Position numbers and translations under genes: made by a program. The notes below the pieces were generated by a model that made no database searches, was not told the origin of the DNA, and saw only the letters and a program-made list of their open reading frames with translations. From Autumnicola lenta (lineage in GTDB: Bacteria > Bacteroidota > Bacteroidia > Flavobacteriales > Flavobacteriaceae): a DNA stretch of 64,000 bases. The DNA is taken from NCBI RefSeq assembly GCF_031846515.1, contig NZ_JAVRHO010000017.1, forward strand, positions 1-64,000, in the 5' to 3' direction. How positions within the stretch are numbered: the first letter of the stretch is position 1; every line of letters begins with the position of its first letter. Positions 1 to 9,553 of this stretch are shown one piece after another.

Positions 1-1
1 T

Positions 2-2263
2 CAAGCAAGCACTATCACTCTAGCCACATTGTTAGTTGGAGATACTACTACCGGTGGAACTTTTACCGTAAACGGAACACCTGCTACAACTTTTGATCCT
101 GCAACTATGGGCGTAGGTACTTATGAAGTAACCTACACTGTGAATGGTGATGAATTGGAATGTGTGACTGGAATGGACTCTACTACTTTTGTTATTGAAG
201 TTACTGAAGGTTCAACGACAGTAGCAACAATTGAACGCACTTACTGTATCTCTGAAGTTCTTGAACTAATCGAGAATCCTGATAATGCTGTTTCTCTCTT
301 CAATGATCTTTTAGAGGAAGAAGGTAATGTTGATTTAACTGGTGAATTTACACCAGATGTAGAATTAGTAGCCGCACAAATAGCCGCCTACCTTGCAAAT
401 CCAGCAACTCCTTCTCAGGTTTTTGAAACCACTTATACTGTTTCTAACGGAGGTTGTGAATCGTCTACAAATATTGAAGTAACAATCATAGACGAAATTG
501 CCGCTGAATTAACAGAAGTAGACGATCCTGCCCCAATTTGTCAAAATGCGGGTGTTCAGGATTTAACCGATTTTATTGGTGACAACCCCGATTTCGGAGT
601 ATTTGAAGGATATGAGGATGGAACATTTAATCCTGGAACAATGGGACCAGGTGAATATGAAATTACTTATTCTTTGGATGAAGAAGAACTATCCTGTGTT
701 ACAGGTTCTGCCGAAATCACCTTTACGCTTACTGTACAGGATGTTGCTTATGCAGGAATAGACAATGTATATACGGTGTGTCAGAATGCAGGAAGCCAAA
801 ATCTTTTCTCCAGATTAGATGATGACACTGTAGACATGAATGGAGAATGGACCTACAACGGAGTTATTGTTGAAGAAGGAATAGTAGACCCTTCCCAATT
901 CGATGCAGGAATCTATGAATTCATTTACACCGTTCCGGCAAGAAACGAATGTGGTAATGACACCTCATCGCTTTTCTTAACTATAAGAGCTGTTCCTTCT
1001 GCAGGGCCAGATCCAGATGAAGACCTTATGGTTTGTCAGAATGAAGAAACTCAGGATCTGTTTAACCTACTGGGACAAGAAGCAAATATGGGTGGAAGGT
1101 TTACGCTTAATGGCAATACTATAGCTAATGGAATGATGGATCCGTCTCTATATGAACCAGATACTTATCTTGTCACTTACATTGTAAGCACAGGTGATGG
1201 AAACTGTTCAGACTCAGCTATCATCACAGTAGTAGTCCTGGAATCGGCTAACGCTGGCGCAGATATGGAAGTCCCAGTTTGTTCTAACGAAAGCCCCGTA
1301 AATCTTTTTGGAGAACTATCTGCAGATGCAGATATGGACGGTACATTCACTTTAGGTGAAGAAATTATTACTGAAGGACTTTTTGATCCTGCCATGTACG
1401 ATGCAGACAGTTATGAGGTTATCTACTCTGTAGAATCTGATAATGAGCTTTGCGGAACAAGCACTTCTACAATGACAGTAAATGTGAACGTTGCTCCAGA
1501 AGCACCAACAGTAACAGATCTTACTTTCTGCGCCATAGAAGGTGCAACAGTTGCAAATCTGGATGTTAGTGGAGATAATATCACTTACTACTCAAACGTG
1601 GAATTAACAGACGAGTTAGAGCCTACAGATTTACTTGTAGAACAGCCTTACTACGTTACCGATATGAGTGCAGAAGGTGGATGTGTTTCTGAAGCGGCTA
1701 TAATTATGGTTGCTATTAACGATGCTCCTACTCCAACAATAGACCAGTCTCAGCTTGAGCTATGTGAGTTTGATGATAATACCCTGTTAGACCTGAATGC
1801 TGCTATTAATGAGCCGGGAGATATCAGATGGTACGCTTCTGAAGATGGAAGTGATGCTTTAAGCCTGAATACTCCACTGGAAGATGGTGCTACATACTAC
1901 GCAGCTCTATTTGATGATGTGACAGAGTGTGAAAGTTCACAAAGACTTGCATATACGGTACAGTTGGAAGATTGTCCTTTAATTTTTCCTGAAGGAATTT
2001 CACCAAATGATGACGGAAGAAACGATCTCTTTATCGTTGAAAACATTGAAGAAGAATATCCTAATTACAGCCTTGAGATATTTAATAGATGGGGTAACAC
2101 TGTTTATAAAGGAAACGCCAGTACTCCCGAGTGGGACGGTACATCTACCGAATCTGAAAGCCTTGGCGATGATGTGTTACCTGTAGGAGTTTATTTCTAT
2201 ATCGTAGATTTTAACGATGGAACTACACCTCCAAGACAAGGAAAAATATACTTAAGTAGATAA
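2..2263 (+). CDS. Large secreted T9SS adhesin-like protein with CHU_C C-terminal domain (5' partial)
   Basis: The reading frame is open to the left edge of the window, so the true start lies upstream; at least 750 residues are visible. The visible part is acidic and made of several modules of about 75-85 residues, each opening with a Cys-containing motif such as VCQNAG, VCQNEE or VCSNES and closing with a Y-E-V-x-Y strand, like Ig-like or PKD-like adhesin repeats. The last ~90 residues carry FPEGISPNDDGRND, FNRWGNTVY and a final GKIYLSR, the gliding motility-associated C-terminal (CHU_C, type B sorting) domain that directs export through the type IX secretion system. PorP/SprF follows 22 bp downstream, the usual order for type B substrates. 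The ligand is unknown. Confidence 0.9.
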   Translation, partial: QASTITLATLLVGDTTTGGTFTVNGTPATTFDPATMGVGTYEVTYTVNGDELECVTGMDSTTFVIEVTEGSTTVATIERTYCISEVLELIENPDNAVSLFNDLLEEEGNVDLTGEFTPDVELVAAQIAAYLANPATPSQVFETTYTVSNGGCESSTNIEVTIIDEIAAELTEVDDPAPICQNAGVQDLTDFIGDNPDFGVFEGYEDGTFNPGTMGPGEYEITYSLDEEELSCVTGSAEITFTLTVQDVAYAGIDNVYTVCQNAGSQNLFSRLDDDTVDMNGEWTYNGVIVEEGIVDPSQFDAGIYEFIYTVPARNECGNDTSSLFLTIRAVPSAGPDPDEDLMVCQNEETQDLFNLLGQEANMGGRFTLNGNTIANGMMDPSLYEPDTYLVTYIVSTGDGNCSDSAIITVVVLESANAGADMEVPVCSNESPVNLFGELSADADMDGTFTLGEEIITEGLFDPAMYDADSYEVIYSVESDNELCGTSTSTMTVNVNVAPEAPTVTDLTFCAIEGATVANLDVSGDNITYYSNVELTDELEPTDLLVEQPYYVTDMSAEGGCVSEAAIIMVAINDAPTPTIDQSQLELCEFDDNTLLDLNAAINEPGDIRWYASEDGSDALSLNTPLEDGATYYAALFDDVTECESSQRLAYTVQLEDCPLIFPEGISPNDDGRNDLFIVENIEEEYPNYSLEIFNRWGNTVYKGNASTPEWDGTSTESESLGDDVLPVGVYFYIVDFNDGTTPPRQGKIYLSR

Positions 2264-2285
2264 TCAGGATAAATACTAGACAGAA

Positions 2286-3221
2286 ATGAAAAAAATAACA
2301 AAATATTTAATATTCGCAGGCATTATCCTTTTCTCTCTTAAGGGTATGTCTCAACAAGATCCGCTCTTCACTCAATACATGTATAACATGAGTGTGGTTA
2401 ACCCGGCTTATGCTACCGACAATCCCGGTATGCTTAATCTAGGTGGGATTTACAGATCACAGTGGGTAGGAATTGACGGTGCACCAAGCACCGCCAATTT
2501 CTTCGCTCACACTCCGGTGAGTGACAGAATTGAATTAGGCTTAACTGTAGTTCATGATGAAATTGGGGGTTGGATAAAGGAAAACAATATAACCGCAGAT
2601 TTCGCTTATGTTCTTCCTACAGGAGAAACCAGTAACCTCTCTTTTGGGGTGAAAGCCGGTTTATCCACATTTGATTCCAACACTGCAGGAATTATAGTAA
2701 ATGATCAGGATGATCCAGCGTTTGAAAACATCAACGAGGTTTTTCCCGTTTTTGGGGTTGGAGCATTTTGGTTTGGCGATAATTATTACTTAGGATTATC
2801 TGCCCCAAACCTTTTTACTTCTAAACATTTAGAAAATGAACAGGGCCTTACGGCTTTGGGAGAAGAGAACATTCACTACTTCGCTACAGGGGGGTATGTT
2901 TTCGACGTAAGCGAGAATCTAAAATTAAAACCCGCTTTTATGGCCAGGGGGGTTGAAGGTGCTCCATTATCTGTTGATGTTACTGCAAATGTGCTCTTGT
3001 ATGAGCGCCTGGAAGCAGGAATTGGTTACAGGTTTAACGAATCTGTTACCGGCCTGGTGAACTTTAAAATCACACCGCAACTTCGTGTAGGTTATGCGTA
3101 CGATTACACCACTTCCAATTTAGGCAACTATAACGACGGCACCCATGAGATCATGATTTTATATGATTTTGATCTTTTCGGGCTTACCAAAGGATATGAC
3201 AAATCACCCCGATTCTTCTAA
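2286..3221 (+). CDS. PorP/SprF family type IX secretion outer-membrane protein
   Basis: A 311-residue protein with an N-terminal signal peptide ending near residue 22 (GMSQQDP), followed by the family hallmark QDPLFTQYMYNMSVVNPAYA and a beta-barrel-like series of alternating strands. PorP/SprF proteins are outer-membrane partners that help secrete and anchor CHU_C-type T9SS cargo. The gene lies 22 bp after the adhesin and 12 bp before the OmpA-family gene, so the three probably form one operon. The first ATG fits the signal peptide. Assignment to the family is firm; which cargo it serves is inferred from adjacency. Confidence 0.93.
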   Translation: MKKITKYLIFAGIILFSLKGMSQQDPLFTQYMYNMSVVNPAYATDNPGMLNLGGIYRSQWVGIDGAPSTANFFAHTPVSDRIELGLTVVHDEIGGWIKENNITADFAYVLPTGETSNLSFGVKAGLSTFDSNTAGIIVNDQDDPAFENINEVFPVFGVGAFWFGDNYYLGLSAPNLFTSKHLENEQGLTALGEENIHYFATGGYVFDVSENLKLKPAFMARGVEGAPLSVDVTANVLLYERLEAGIGYRFNESVTGLVNFKITPQLRVGYAYDYTTSNLGNYNDGTHEIMILYDFDLFGLTKGYDKSPRFF

Positions 3222-3233
3222 AAACTGCATAAC

Positions 3234-4856
3234 ATGAAAAATATATATAGAACTATTTTATTAACATTAATAAGCATTTCTGCTTTCGGACAAAAATCTG
3301 AAATTAAGAAAGCTGATAAACTTTTTGTTCAGCGTGCATACGTTGATGCGGCAAATGCTTACGAAGATGTTGCTGACAAAAATCAGGAAGTGCTTCAAAA
3401 TCTTGGAGACTCCTATTTTTATACGAATCAAATGCAGAATGCAGCTGAAGTTTACAAATTGTTATTTTTAAGGCATGAAGCAACTGTCGCCCCTGAATAT
3501 GAATTCAGGTTTGCACATTCGCTTCGTGCTGCCGGACAAAATGATGAGGCAGATAAATACTTTGCATCCTATTATGACAGAGAAATAGCCTTTGAAGATT
3601 TTCAGGCAAGTACTGTAGATTCAAGTAATCTTTTCATCTATGAAACAACCATGTTGGCTACAGACAACAGTGCGTCTTCAGATTTTGGTATTTCTTATTT
3701 TGGGGAAGATCAGATTACATTTGCTTCAACCAGAAACACAGCCCGTCCAATTTATCCATGGAATAAAAAGCCAACTTTGGACCTTTATTCAGGAAATATT
3801 TCCGAAGAAGGGGAAATCAACAATGTTGTTCTTTTTTCTGATGCAATTAATACAGACGAGCACGAGAGTTCAGCAGCCTTTTCTCAGGATGGACAAACAG
3901 TTTACTTCGACCGTACTAACGAGAAAAGAGTTAAGGATACCAGCGGAATAAGAGTTGCAAATATTAGCATTCTCAGGTCTCAAATGATAAATGGAACATG
4001 GTCTGAACCCGAAAAACTTCCTTTTAGCAGCGAAGAATATTCCGTAGAACACCCTGCTTTAAGTCCTGATGGTTCGACACTTTTCTTTGCCAGCGACATG
4101 CCTGGAGGAGAGGGATCTTTTGACCTTTACAAAGTAGCTGTTAACGAAGATGGAACTTTTGGAACTCCGGAAAATCTTGGACCTGGAATTAATACGGAGC
4201 ACAGAGAACAGTTTCCTTTTATAAGTGAAAACAACACGCTTTACTTCGCTTCAGATGGTCATTTAGGTTTCGGTAATCTCGACATTTACAAATCTGAAGG
4301 TGATTATAATGAAGCAGAGAACTTAGGGAATTCCCTTAACAGTGCTTACGATGATTTTGCTTTTATCATTAAGGAAGGCGAGAAAAATGGTTTCCTTGCT
4401 TCTAACCGAAGTGGAAACGACAACCTCTACTCGTTCACAAGAGCACAGTATATTAAGAAAACTGTAGAGATTGAAATTCCACATGAAGACAGAATCTATT
4501 TTGCGTTTGACAAATCCAATATTACTCCTGAATATCAGGAAGTACTGGATCAAATTATCGATATTCTTAAGAGTAGTGAAGCCACCGAAATTCAGATTGC
4601 TTCTCACGCAGATGCGAGAGGTACTGATGAATATAACATGGATCTTTCACAGAGAAGAGCTGAGTCTACTAAGAACTATCTGGTAGAACATGGTATAGCT
4701 GCCAGTGACATCAGCACCATAGGTTATGGTGAATCACGACCAGTAAACGATTGTACCGATGCTACCGGTTGTACTGAAGCAGAATATGCTCAAAACCGTA
4801 GAAGTGTTATTTCCTTCTCAACAATGGAAGAAGTTGTTGAGGAAGAGACTAAATAA
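3234..4856 (+). CDS. OmpA family protein with PD40-type repeats
   Basis: A 540-residue envelope protein. Residues 1-19 are a signal peptide; about 20-130 are alpha-helical and TPR-like; about 150-410 contain beta-propeller/PD40-like repeats with motifs such as HPALSPDGSTLFFASDMPGG and NTLYFASDGHLGFGNLDIYK. Residues about 425-530 form an OmpA peptidoglycan-binding domain with IYFAFDKSNI, ASHADARGTDEYN and LSQRRA. This architecture regularly accompanies PorP/SprF and CHU_C substrates in Bacteroidota, where the OmpA domain ties the secretion or adhesion complex to the cell wall. It is the last gene of the presumed three-gene operon and is followed by a terminator at 4922-4945. Confidence 0.92.
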   Translation: MKNIYRTILLTLISISAFGQKSEIKKADKLFVQRAYVDAANAYEDVADKNQEVLQNLGDSYFYTNQMQNAAEVYKLLFLRHEATVAPEYEFRFAHSLRAAGQNDEADKYFASYYDREIAFEDFQASTVDSSNLFIYETTMLATDNSASSDFGISYFGEDQITFASTRNTARPIYPWNKKPTLDLYSGNISEEGEINNVVLFSDAINTDEHESSAAFSQDGQTVYFDRTNEKRVKDTSGIRVANISILRSQMINGTWSEPEKLPFSSEEYSVEHPALSPDGSTLFFASDMPGGEGSFDLYKVAVNEDGTFGTPENLGPGINTEHREQFPFISENNTLYFASDGHLGFGNLDIYKSEGDYNEAENLGNSLNSAYDDFAFIIKEGEKNGFLASNRSGNDNLYSFTRAQYIKKTVEIEIPHEDRIYFAFDKSNITPEYQEVLDQIIDILKSSEATEIQIASHADARGTDEYNMDLSQRRAESTKNYLVEHGIAASDISTIGYGESRPVNDCTDATGCTEAEYAQNRRSVISFSTMEEVVEEETK

Positions 4857-4921
4857 TGAAATTCTGAAGAATAAATCTTCAAAATTACAGATTTCCAATT
4901 ACCAACCAATTAATTAAGAAG

Positions 4922-4945
4922 AGCCCCGGATTCGGGGCTTTTTTA
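4922..4945 (+). terminator. Rho-independent terminator of the T9SS operon
   Basis: A 7-bp GC-rich stem (AGCCCCG / CGGGGCT) with a GATT loop is followed by six Ts, 65 bp after the stop of the OmpA-family gene. Confidence 0.9.
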
Positions 4946-5419
4946 TTAGCCATTTGAAATTGCGTGAAAAACTGCAGGTCGATAATTGCCATTTTCAGGC
5001 ACCTCCTCGAATAATCATTCCAGTCAGGTTTTTTTCTAGTAACAGTTAATATCATTAGATTATTAACTTCTCTTTCTTCGGAAGAATTCTTATGTAATTT
5101 TTGCTAAAAAAGATCATAAAACCTTTACTTGGCCATTTTTGGCTACAGAAAAACCATACTTCGATAATTGCCATTTTTTAGCAGTTGATTCAATCGGTAT
5201 TCTCTGTCAAGAAGATCCAGATGCCAATGTTTCAAGTTTTTCTTACGTTTTTGAACAAGATTTAATTGTAGAAGATACTGCAGGTCGATATTCGCCATTT
5301 TCAGGCACTCTCCTTTTCAGCATAAATCCTTCAGTGTCAGAAGAAAAAAACTGAAAATTCTTAAGATTAAAAGAAGTTGACCATAAAAAATGGCAATTTT
5401 CGGCAAATATATGTGGCTC
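4946..5419. repeat. Non-coding spacer with four copies or variants of a dispersed AATTGCCATT element
   Basis: No credible gene is seen here. The spacer holds copies of a motif found elsewhere in the window: GGTCGATAATTGCCATTTTC at 4978-4997, TCGATAATTGCCATTTTT at 5161-5178, a variant GGTCGATATTCGCCATTTTC at 5284-5303, and an inverted copy AAAAATGGCAATTTTCGG at 5385-5402. The first copy is followed by AGGCACCTCCTCGA and the third by AGGCACTCTCC, so similarity extends beyond the core. A 71-codon frame at 5139-5354 only spans these repeats. Confidence 0.7.
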
Positions 5420-6187
5420 CTATTTCCTGAAGGATCTCAATTCCTTCTTAAGCTCTTCCATAGATTGCTGTAATTGCTGAAAGAGTCCGCTTTCTGAAGG
5501 ATTGTCGAGATTAAAAGTCAGCTTACTGTTTACCTGCCAAAGTTCCTGAATGTCGTTCACCTTCACCTCCAAAGGCAAATACTCTTCATTTAATGAAATC
5601 AATAATAACTTAGAAGGATCAGGCAATTTTTGCAGTTTTTTGACCAGTACAGAATCGTAAAGAACCACAACATAGACCTTATTGTTGCTTGCTTCATCAA
5701 TACCGCCTACCGCCTTAGCCATCACCCATTCTCCGGGTCTGTAATTAGGCAACATACTATCTCCTTCCACCTGAAAACCTCTGTAGGTGGCATTTCTGAA
5801 TTCCGGCAACGGGATATCAAATGCCGGTAGCTGATTGTACCATTCCACATCCTGAACATTGTGAGGATAACCGGCTGCTGCCTTCTGGTTCACCATAAGG
5901 ATATTCTCACTATCGGAGCTGTTCACAGTAATAACCTTTGGACTCACATCGCCCTTGGTAATTTGCAGGTACTTTTGACCGCTGTCTCCGAAAAGCCACA
6001 GCGGATTTACTCCAAATTGCCTTAAAAGTTCGGCAACTACTTTTCCGGAGAGTTTAGTACGTCCACGCTCAATATCGGCTGTAGAATTTTTTATTCCGAG
6101 GAGTTCAGCAAATTCAGATTGTGTAAAATTGTTCTCCTCTCTTACTTCCTTAAAATGCTTGATTTCAATTGTTGCAGGTGTTCCCAT
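5420..6187 (-). CDS. LexA/CI-like repressor: helix-turn-helix plus S24 autopeptidase
   Basis: A 255-residue protein. Residues ~10-60 form an XRE-type helix-turn-helix (FTQSEFAELLGIKNSTADIE). The C-terminal half is a peptidase S24 domain with the nucleophile Ser144 in VEGDSMLPNYRPGEW and a general-base lysine at 183 or 184 (SVLVKKLQK). An Ala-Gly pair at 105-106 (QKAAAGYPHN) sits about 40 residues before Ser144, close to the LexA/CI cleavage-site spacing. All parts of an autocleaving repressor therefore appear present. The regulated genes are unknown. Two palindromes just upstream of its start suggest autoregulation. It stands alone, opposite a divergent lipoprotein gene, and could be a host stress regulator or a domesticated phage repressor. 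Confidence 0.9.
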   Translation of the reverse strand: MGTPATIEIKHFKEVREENNFTQSEFAELLGIKNSTADIERGRTKLSGKVVAELLRQFGVNPLWLFGDSGQKYLQITKGDVSPKVITVNSSDSENILMVNQKAAAGYPHNVQDVEWYNQLPAFDIPLPEFRNATYRGFQVEGDSMLPNYRPGEWVMAKAVGGIDEASNNKVYVVVLYDSVLVKKLQKLPDPSKLLLISLNEEYLPLEVKVNDIQELWQVNSKLTFNLDNPSESGLFQQLQQSMEELKKELRSFRK

Positions 6188-6198
6188 AGTACTGCTAA

Positions 6199-6230
6199 TT
6201 TAGGAAATAATCCTAAACAATTTCTATTGT
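6199..6230. promoter_or_regulatory. Twin palindromic operator upstream of the S24 repressor
   Basis: TTTAGGA-AATAA-TCCTAAA (6199-6217) is a perfect 7-bp inverted repeat only 11 bp before the repressor's start codon. It abuts a second inverted repeat, ACAAT-TTCT-ATTGT (6217-6230). Position and symmetry fit a dimeric HTH repressor binding its own promoter; binding itself is inferred. Confidence 0.6.
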
Positions 6231-6339
6231 AGTGGAAATTTTCCCATTTCTTAAAATTATTATTAATCTTTTTTAATTTGAATTGGAATGACTTATCTTC
6301 TCTAAAAATAAAAACGCTTAATCGAAAAATTACTTAAAA

Positions 6340-6816
6340 ATGAAAAAGGCCACAGCCCTACTTTTCTCTTTCTTTATCATGTTTCTGGCATTTTCCTGTG
6401 ACACCGATATAGACGATGCCGATGTAAACTTTATCATACTGGATTTAAAGAGCAACGAGGATATTACTTTTACTAACCCCACTTTCACACTAAATTTGTA
6501 TGGTGAAAACGACACGATAACGAACGCTACTGAAGTACTACTGGCAAGTCAAAACTATGAAGTAGAAGAGCTGCCTTCCCAAATAAGAATGGAAATCCCG
6601 GAAGATCCTTATGCTCCCATTCCAGACTTAACAGACAACAATAATGCTCGTTTTTATATGGAAATCGAATGGGACTCTGACAACAACGGACAACTATGCC
6701 AGGGGGACATTGATCTTAATTACGGTATTCAAAATGTAGAGCTTATCAACATTAACCGGCGCGATCCCCAGGAGATTATATTAACCAGGGTCCCGGAAAC
6801 TGTACCTTGTGAGTAA
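6340..6816 (+). CDS. Putative lipoprotein of unknown function
   Basis: A 158-residue protein with a lipoprotein signal: basic start, hydrophobic core, and lipobox AFSC at residues ~17-20, followed by an Asp-rich stretch (DTDIDDAD). The mature part is acidic, with no motif I recognise; one further Cys pair (QLCQG, VPCE) could form a disulfide. It is transcribed away from the S24 repressor, with the operator region between them, so the repressor might also control it. I do not recognise a family. Confidence 0.75.
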   Translation: MKKATALLFSFFIMFLAFSCDTDIDDADVNFIILDLKSNEDITFTNPTFTLNLYGENDTITNATEVLLASQNYEVEELPSQIRMEIPEDPYAPIPDLTDNNNARFYMEIEWDSDNNGQLCQGDIDLNYGIQNVELININRRDPQEIILTRVPETVPCE

Positions 6817-6855
6817 CTCACTACAGCTTTCTGAAGTTTAACAAAATTTCATTGG

Positions 6856-7395
6856 TTAAATAAGGGCATCATCTTTTCCTTTCAATAGATATTTTGCGCG
6901 CTGCACTTCAAAACAGGCCCGCATCAGTAATTTAAAATCACCGCCCTGCAGCGCTTCTGTTAAAGCTTCCATTTCGGGGATATAGCGACGTGCAAAATTA
7001 CGATCGTTCTTAATGATATCCCGGGTATTGTCAATAACATCAGCAAGTTTAATGGTTTTGGCTTCGGCACTCATTTTTGACTGTCTTGCCACCTCTCTCT
7101 CCTTCCGTTTTTCCCGGTTAAGCTGCTTATAGTTCTCTTTTACATATTTATCTGTAAGCTCATGCACCAGTTTCGAAATCTCCCTCCCAAATTTACGTTC
7201 AATATCCTGTATGGAAACTGCGGTATCTTCTACCACATCATGAAGGTAAGCCGCACAAATCATTGCGGTAGTATGAGAAACTGCAGCAACAGTATTCGCT
7301 ACGCGCCTGGGATGCTCAATATAAAGTTCTCCTGTGTACTTTCGTTTTTGATCTCCATGTGCTTTTCGTGCAAATTCCAATGCTTCTTCCTCCAT
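6856..7395 (-). CDS. HD-domain phosphohydrolase of the RelA/SpoT-hydrolase type (MESH1-like)
   Basis: A 179-residue single-domain protein with the metal-binding series seen in SpoT hydrolase domains: YIEHPRRVA (H), AAYLHDVVEDT (HD) and a later LADVIDNTRD. Stand-alone proteins of this kind hydrolyse (p)ppGpp or related nucleotides such as NADPH, but the substrate cannot be read from sequence. There is no synthetase, TGS or ACT domain. It is a single gene, convergent with the upstream lipoprotein gene. The family is well supported, the substrate is not. Confidence 0.85.
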   Translation of the reverse strand: MEEEALEFARKAHGDQKRKYTGELYIEHPRRVANTVAAVSHTTAMICAAYLHDVVEDTAVSIQDIERKFGREISKLVHELTDKYVKENYKQLNREKRKEREVARQSKMSAEAKTIKLADVIDNTRDIIKNDRNFARRYIPEMEALTEALQGGDFKLLMRACFEVQRAKYLLKGKDDALI

Positions 7396-7671
7396 GGCTT
7401 TGTTTTATTTTAATGTAACTCATTTTTAGGTTCTAAGCAAAAACCGATAGTTGGTATAGTCCTGAAATTCCATACTGCTATTACTTTATTTTTCTCAAAA
7501 ATTACCATCTGAAAAAGATCCTGTACCGAATATAAAGTAACGTTAAATACTTTCCTTCAGCATATGCTTTTCGTAATTTAATAGAAATTAAAAGCAATCA
7601 ACTCTTCCATCTCCCCATAATGTTGATTTGTTTAGCTGAAAAAGAAAATATTTAACTAAACTGAGAAAATT

Positions 7672-8829
7672 ATGTTAGCAGTAAATTATCGCGGACCATT
7701 TCGTATCCGCGCCGACAAAAATCTACCCTATCCTGAAATTGAACATCCCGAAGATGCCATAGTAAAAGTACTACGCTCCTGTATTTGTGGGTCAGATCTT
7801 CATCTTTATCACGGGCTTGTTCCAGATACAAGAGTGGGAACAACGTTTGGCCATGAGTTTATAGGAGAAGTGGTAGAGACAGGATCATCTGTAGAAAATC
7901 TTAAAGTTGGGGACAAGGTGATGGTTCCTTTCAATATTGCCTGCGGAAAATGTGCATTTTGCAAGCAGGAGTTGTACGGCAATTGTCACGAAGCAAATCC
8001 GCAATCCACAGCCGCAGGGGGAATATTTGGGTATTCACATACCACCGGTGGTTATCATGGAGGGCAGGCAGAATATGTGCGTGTTCCTTATGCTGATTTT
8101 GGCCCCACTGTTATTCCTGAATGGATGGACCCAGATGATGCCGTTCTTTTAACAGATGTTGTTCCTACCGGCTATCAGGCTGCAGAAATGGGGGGTATCC
8201 AGGAAGGTGATACCGTTGTTGTTTTTGGTGCGGGCCCTATAGGAATTATGGCTGCAAAAAGCGCATGGTTATTTGGAGCAGGCCGTGTAATTGTAATTGA
8301 CAAGCTGGATTACCGGCTGGAGTTTGTAAAGGAATATGCACAGTGCGAAGTTTTTAACTTTCAGGAACTGGAAGATCCGGTTGTATTTATTAAAAAACAA
8401 ACGGACTCTTTGGGAGCCGATGTATGTATAGATGCAGTAGGCGCTGAAGCTGCAGGAAACAAAGTAAATTCGCTTATGGGAAGAAAGCTACTTCTTCAGG
8501 GCGGGTCTACAACCGCACTTCACTGGGCGATCAATTCAGTAAAAAAAGGAGGAATTGTTTCCATCGTAGGAGTTTACGGACCAGTAGATGCGCTTGTCCC
8601 CATTGGCAATGTGCTAAACAAGGGTATTACCATAAGAGCCAACCAGGCTTCAGTAAAAAGGTTATTGCCCAAAATGATAGAGCATGTGAAAAACGGTGTT
8701 TTGGATCCTAAGGCGATCATTACCCACCGCATACCTTTGGAAGAAGTGGCAGAAGGCTATCATATCTTTTCATCTAAACTTGATAATTGTATTAAACCGG
8801 TACTTATTCCACCTGCCGCCGGAATTTAA
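7672..8829 (+). CDS. Zinc-dependent alcohol dehydrogenase, glutathione-independent formaldehyde dehydrogenase-like
   Basis: A 385-residue medium-chain dehydrogenase. The catalytic zinc ligands are Cys39 (CICGSDLH) and His61/Glu62 (GHEFIGEV); structural zinc cysteines are at about 91, 94, 97 and 105 (CGKCAFCKQELYGNC). The NAD(P)-binding Rossmann fold is near residue 185 (VVFGAGPIGIMAA). A long insert and the length match the threonine dehydrogenase/formaldehyde dehydrogenase-like subgroup that often carries tightly bound NAD. The true substrate is unknown. A small protein of unknown function follows 40 bp downstream and is probably co-transcribed. Confidence 0.9.
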   Translation: MLAVNYRGPFRIRADKNLPYPEIEHPEDAIVKVLRSCICGSDLHLYHGLVPDTRVGTTFGHEFIGEVVETGSSVENLKVGDKVMVPFNIACGKCAFCKQELYGNCHEANPQSTAAGGIFGYSHTTGGYHGGQAEYVRVPYADFGPTVIPEWMDPDDAVLLTDVVPTGYQAAEMGGIQEGDTVVVFGAGPIGIMAAKSAWLFGAGRVIVIDKLDYRLEFVKEYAQCEVFNFQELEDPVVFIKKQTDSLGADVCIDAVGAEAAGNKVNSLMGRKLLLQGGSTTALHWAINSVKKGGIVSIVGVYGPVDALVPIGNVLNKGITIRANQASVKRLLPKMIEHVKNGVLDPKAIITHRIPLEEVAEGYHIFSSKLDNCIKPVLIPPAAGI

Positions 8830-8869
8830 GCAAAAACAAGCCTAAACTATTAATTAAAAAAAATTGATT

Positions 8870-9391
8870 ATGACTACAGATGAAACCAGTCCTGAAGATT
8901 TTAAAAACAAAAGGGGCGGAAATCACAGCCACATTGTAGGATGGGGAGTAGATATAGATCCTAAAAATGATCCCACTTACCCAATCAAGAAACGTACAGA
9001 CGAAGAGATTAAAGGTTACTCCTGGGAGCGATCGGAACAACAACCAATAGATATAGAAGTGCTGCACTCGGTAGAGCGGCCTAATATAACGGCTGTTTTT
9101 GGTACCGCAGCACCTCCCCGTGGGCTTAGCGGAATGATTCGAAGGCATGCATTTAAGAAAAGTGAGTCCAGCTTAGGACGATGGGTACCCCTAATATTGG
9201 CAGATCGTATTGATATGGTTGAAGGAGTTCTAGATGACCTGAAACAAGGTCATATCCCTAATTTCTTTGCAGAACGCGGATTAAAATCTGAATGGAAATA
9301 CAACCGTAAAAACTTTGTAATTAAAACAGCTACTGTCGCCGCTGTAGCTTCTGCTGCTTTAATATTGCTGTTCCGCAAGAGTAAGAAATAG
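8870..9391 (+). CDS. Conserved-looking protein of unknown function with a C-terminal membrane anchor
   Basis: A 173-residue protein starting at ATG 8870; a TTG two codons upstream is less likely. The N-terminal half is rich in Asp, Pro, His and Gly (GGNHSHIVGWGVDIDPKND). Residues ~150-168 form one hydrophobic helix (TATVAAVASAALILLF) followed by RKSKK, giving a tail-anchored topology with the bulk in the cytoplasm. The central APPRGLSGMIRRHAF region could be a loop or binding site. It follows the alcohol dehydrogenase closely and may be its partner. I do not recognise the family. Confidence 0.75.
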   Translation: MTTDETSPEDFKNKRGGNHSHIVGWGVDIDPKNDPTYPIKKRTDEEIKGYSWERSEQQPIDIEVLHSVERPNITAVFGTAAPPRGLSGMIRRHAFKKSESSLGRWVPLILADRIDMVEGVLDDLKQGHIPNFFAERGLKSEWKYNRKNFVIKTATVAAVASAALILLFRKSKK

Positions 9392-9515
9392 GCACAGCAT
9401 ATAAAATAGAGGTTTAAAGGTTGAGGTTCTCTTGGAACTTCAACCTTTTATTGTTCAAAAAAATTCTTTTTAATATTGCTTGGCAAATGTTTGGCAAATC
9501 CGGGACAATAAACCA

Positions 9516-9549
9516 AAAAAAGCCTTGATAATTAGTCGATTATCAAGGC
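9516..9549 (-). terminator. Terminator-like hairpin beside the outer attachment site (former tRNA-Leu terminator)
   Basis: On the minus strand an 11-bp stem (GCCTTGATAAT with a TAGTCG/CGACTA loop) ends in a run of Ts. It directly follows the displaced copy of the tRNA-Leu 3' end, so it is probably the original tRNA terminator, left outside when the element integrated. Confidence 0.7.
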
Positions 9550-9553
9550 CTTG

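Noticed and set aside
5139..5354. A 71-codon plus-strand frame in the spacer after the T9SS operon
   Set aside because: It spans copies of the dispersed repeat, has no family features and overlaps no conserved segment.
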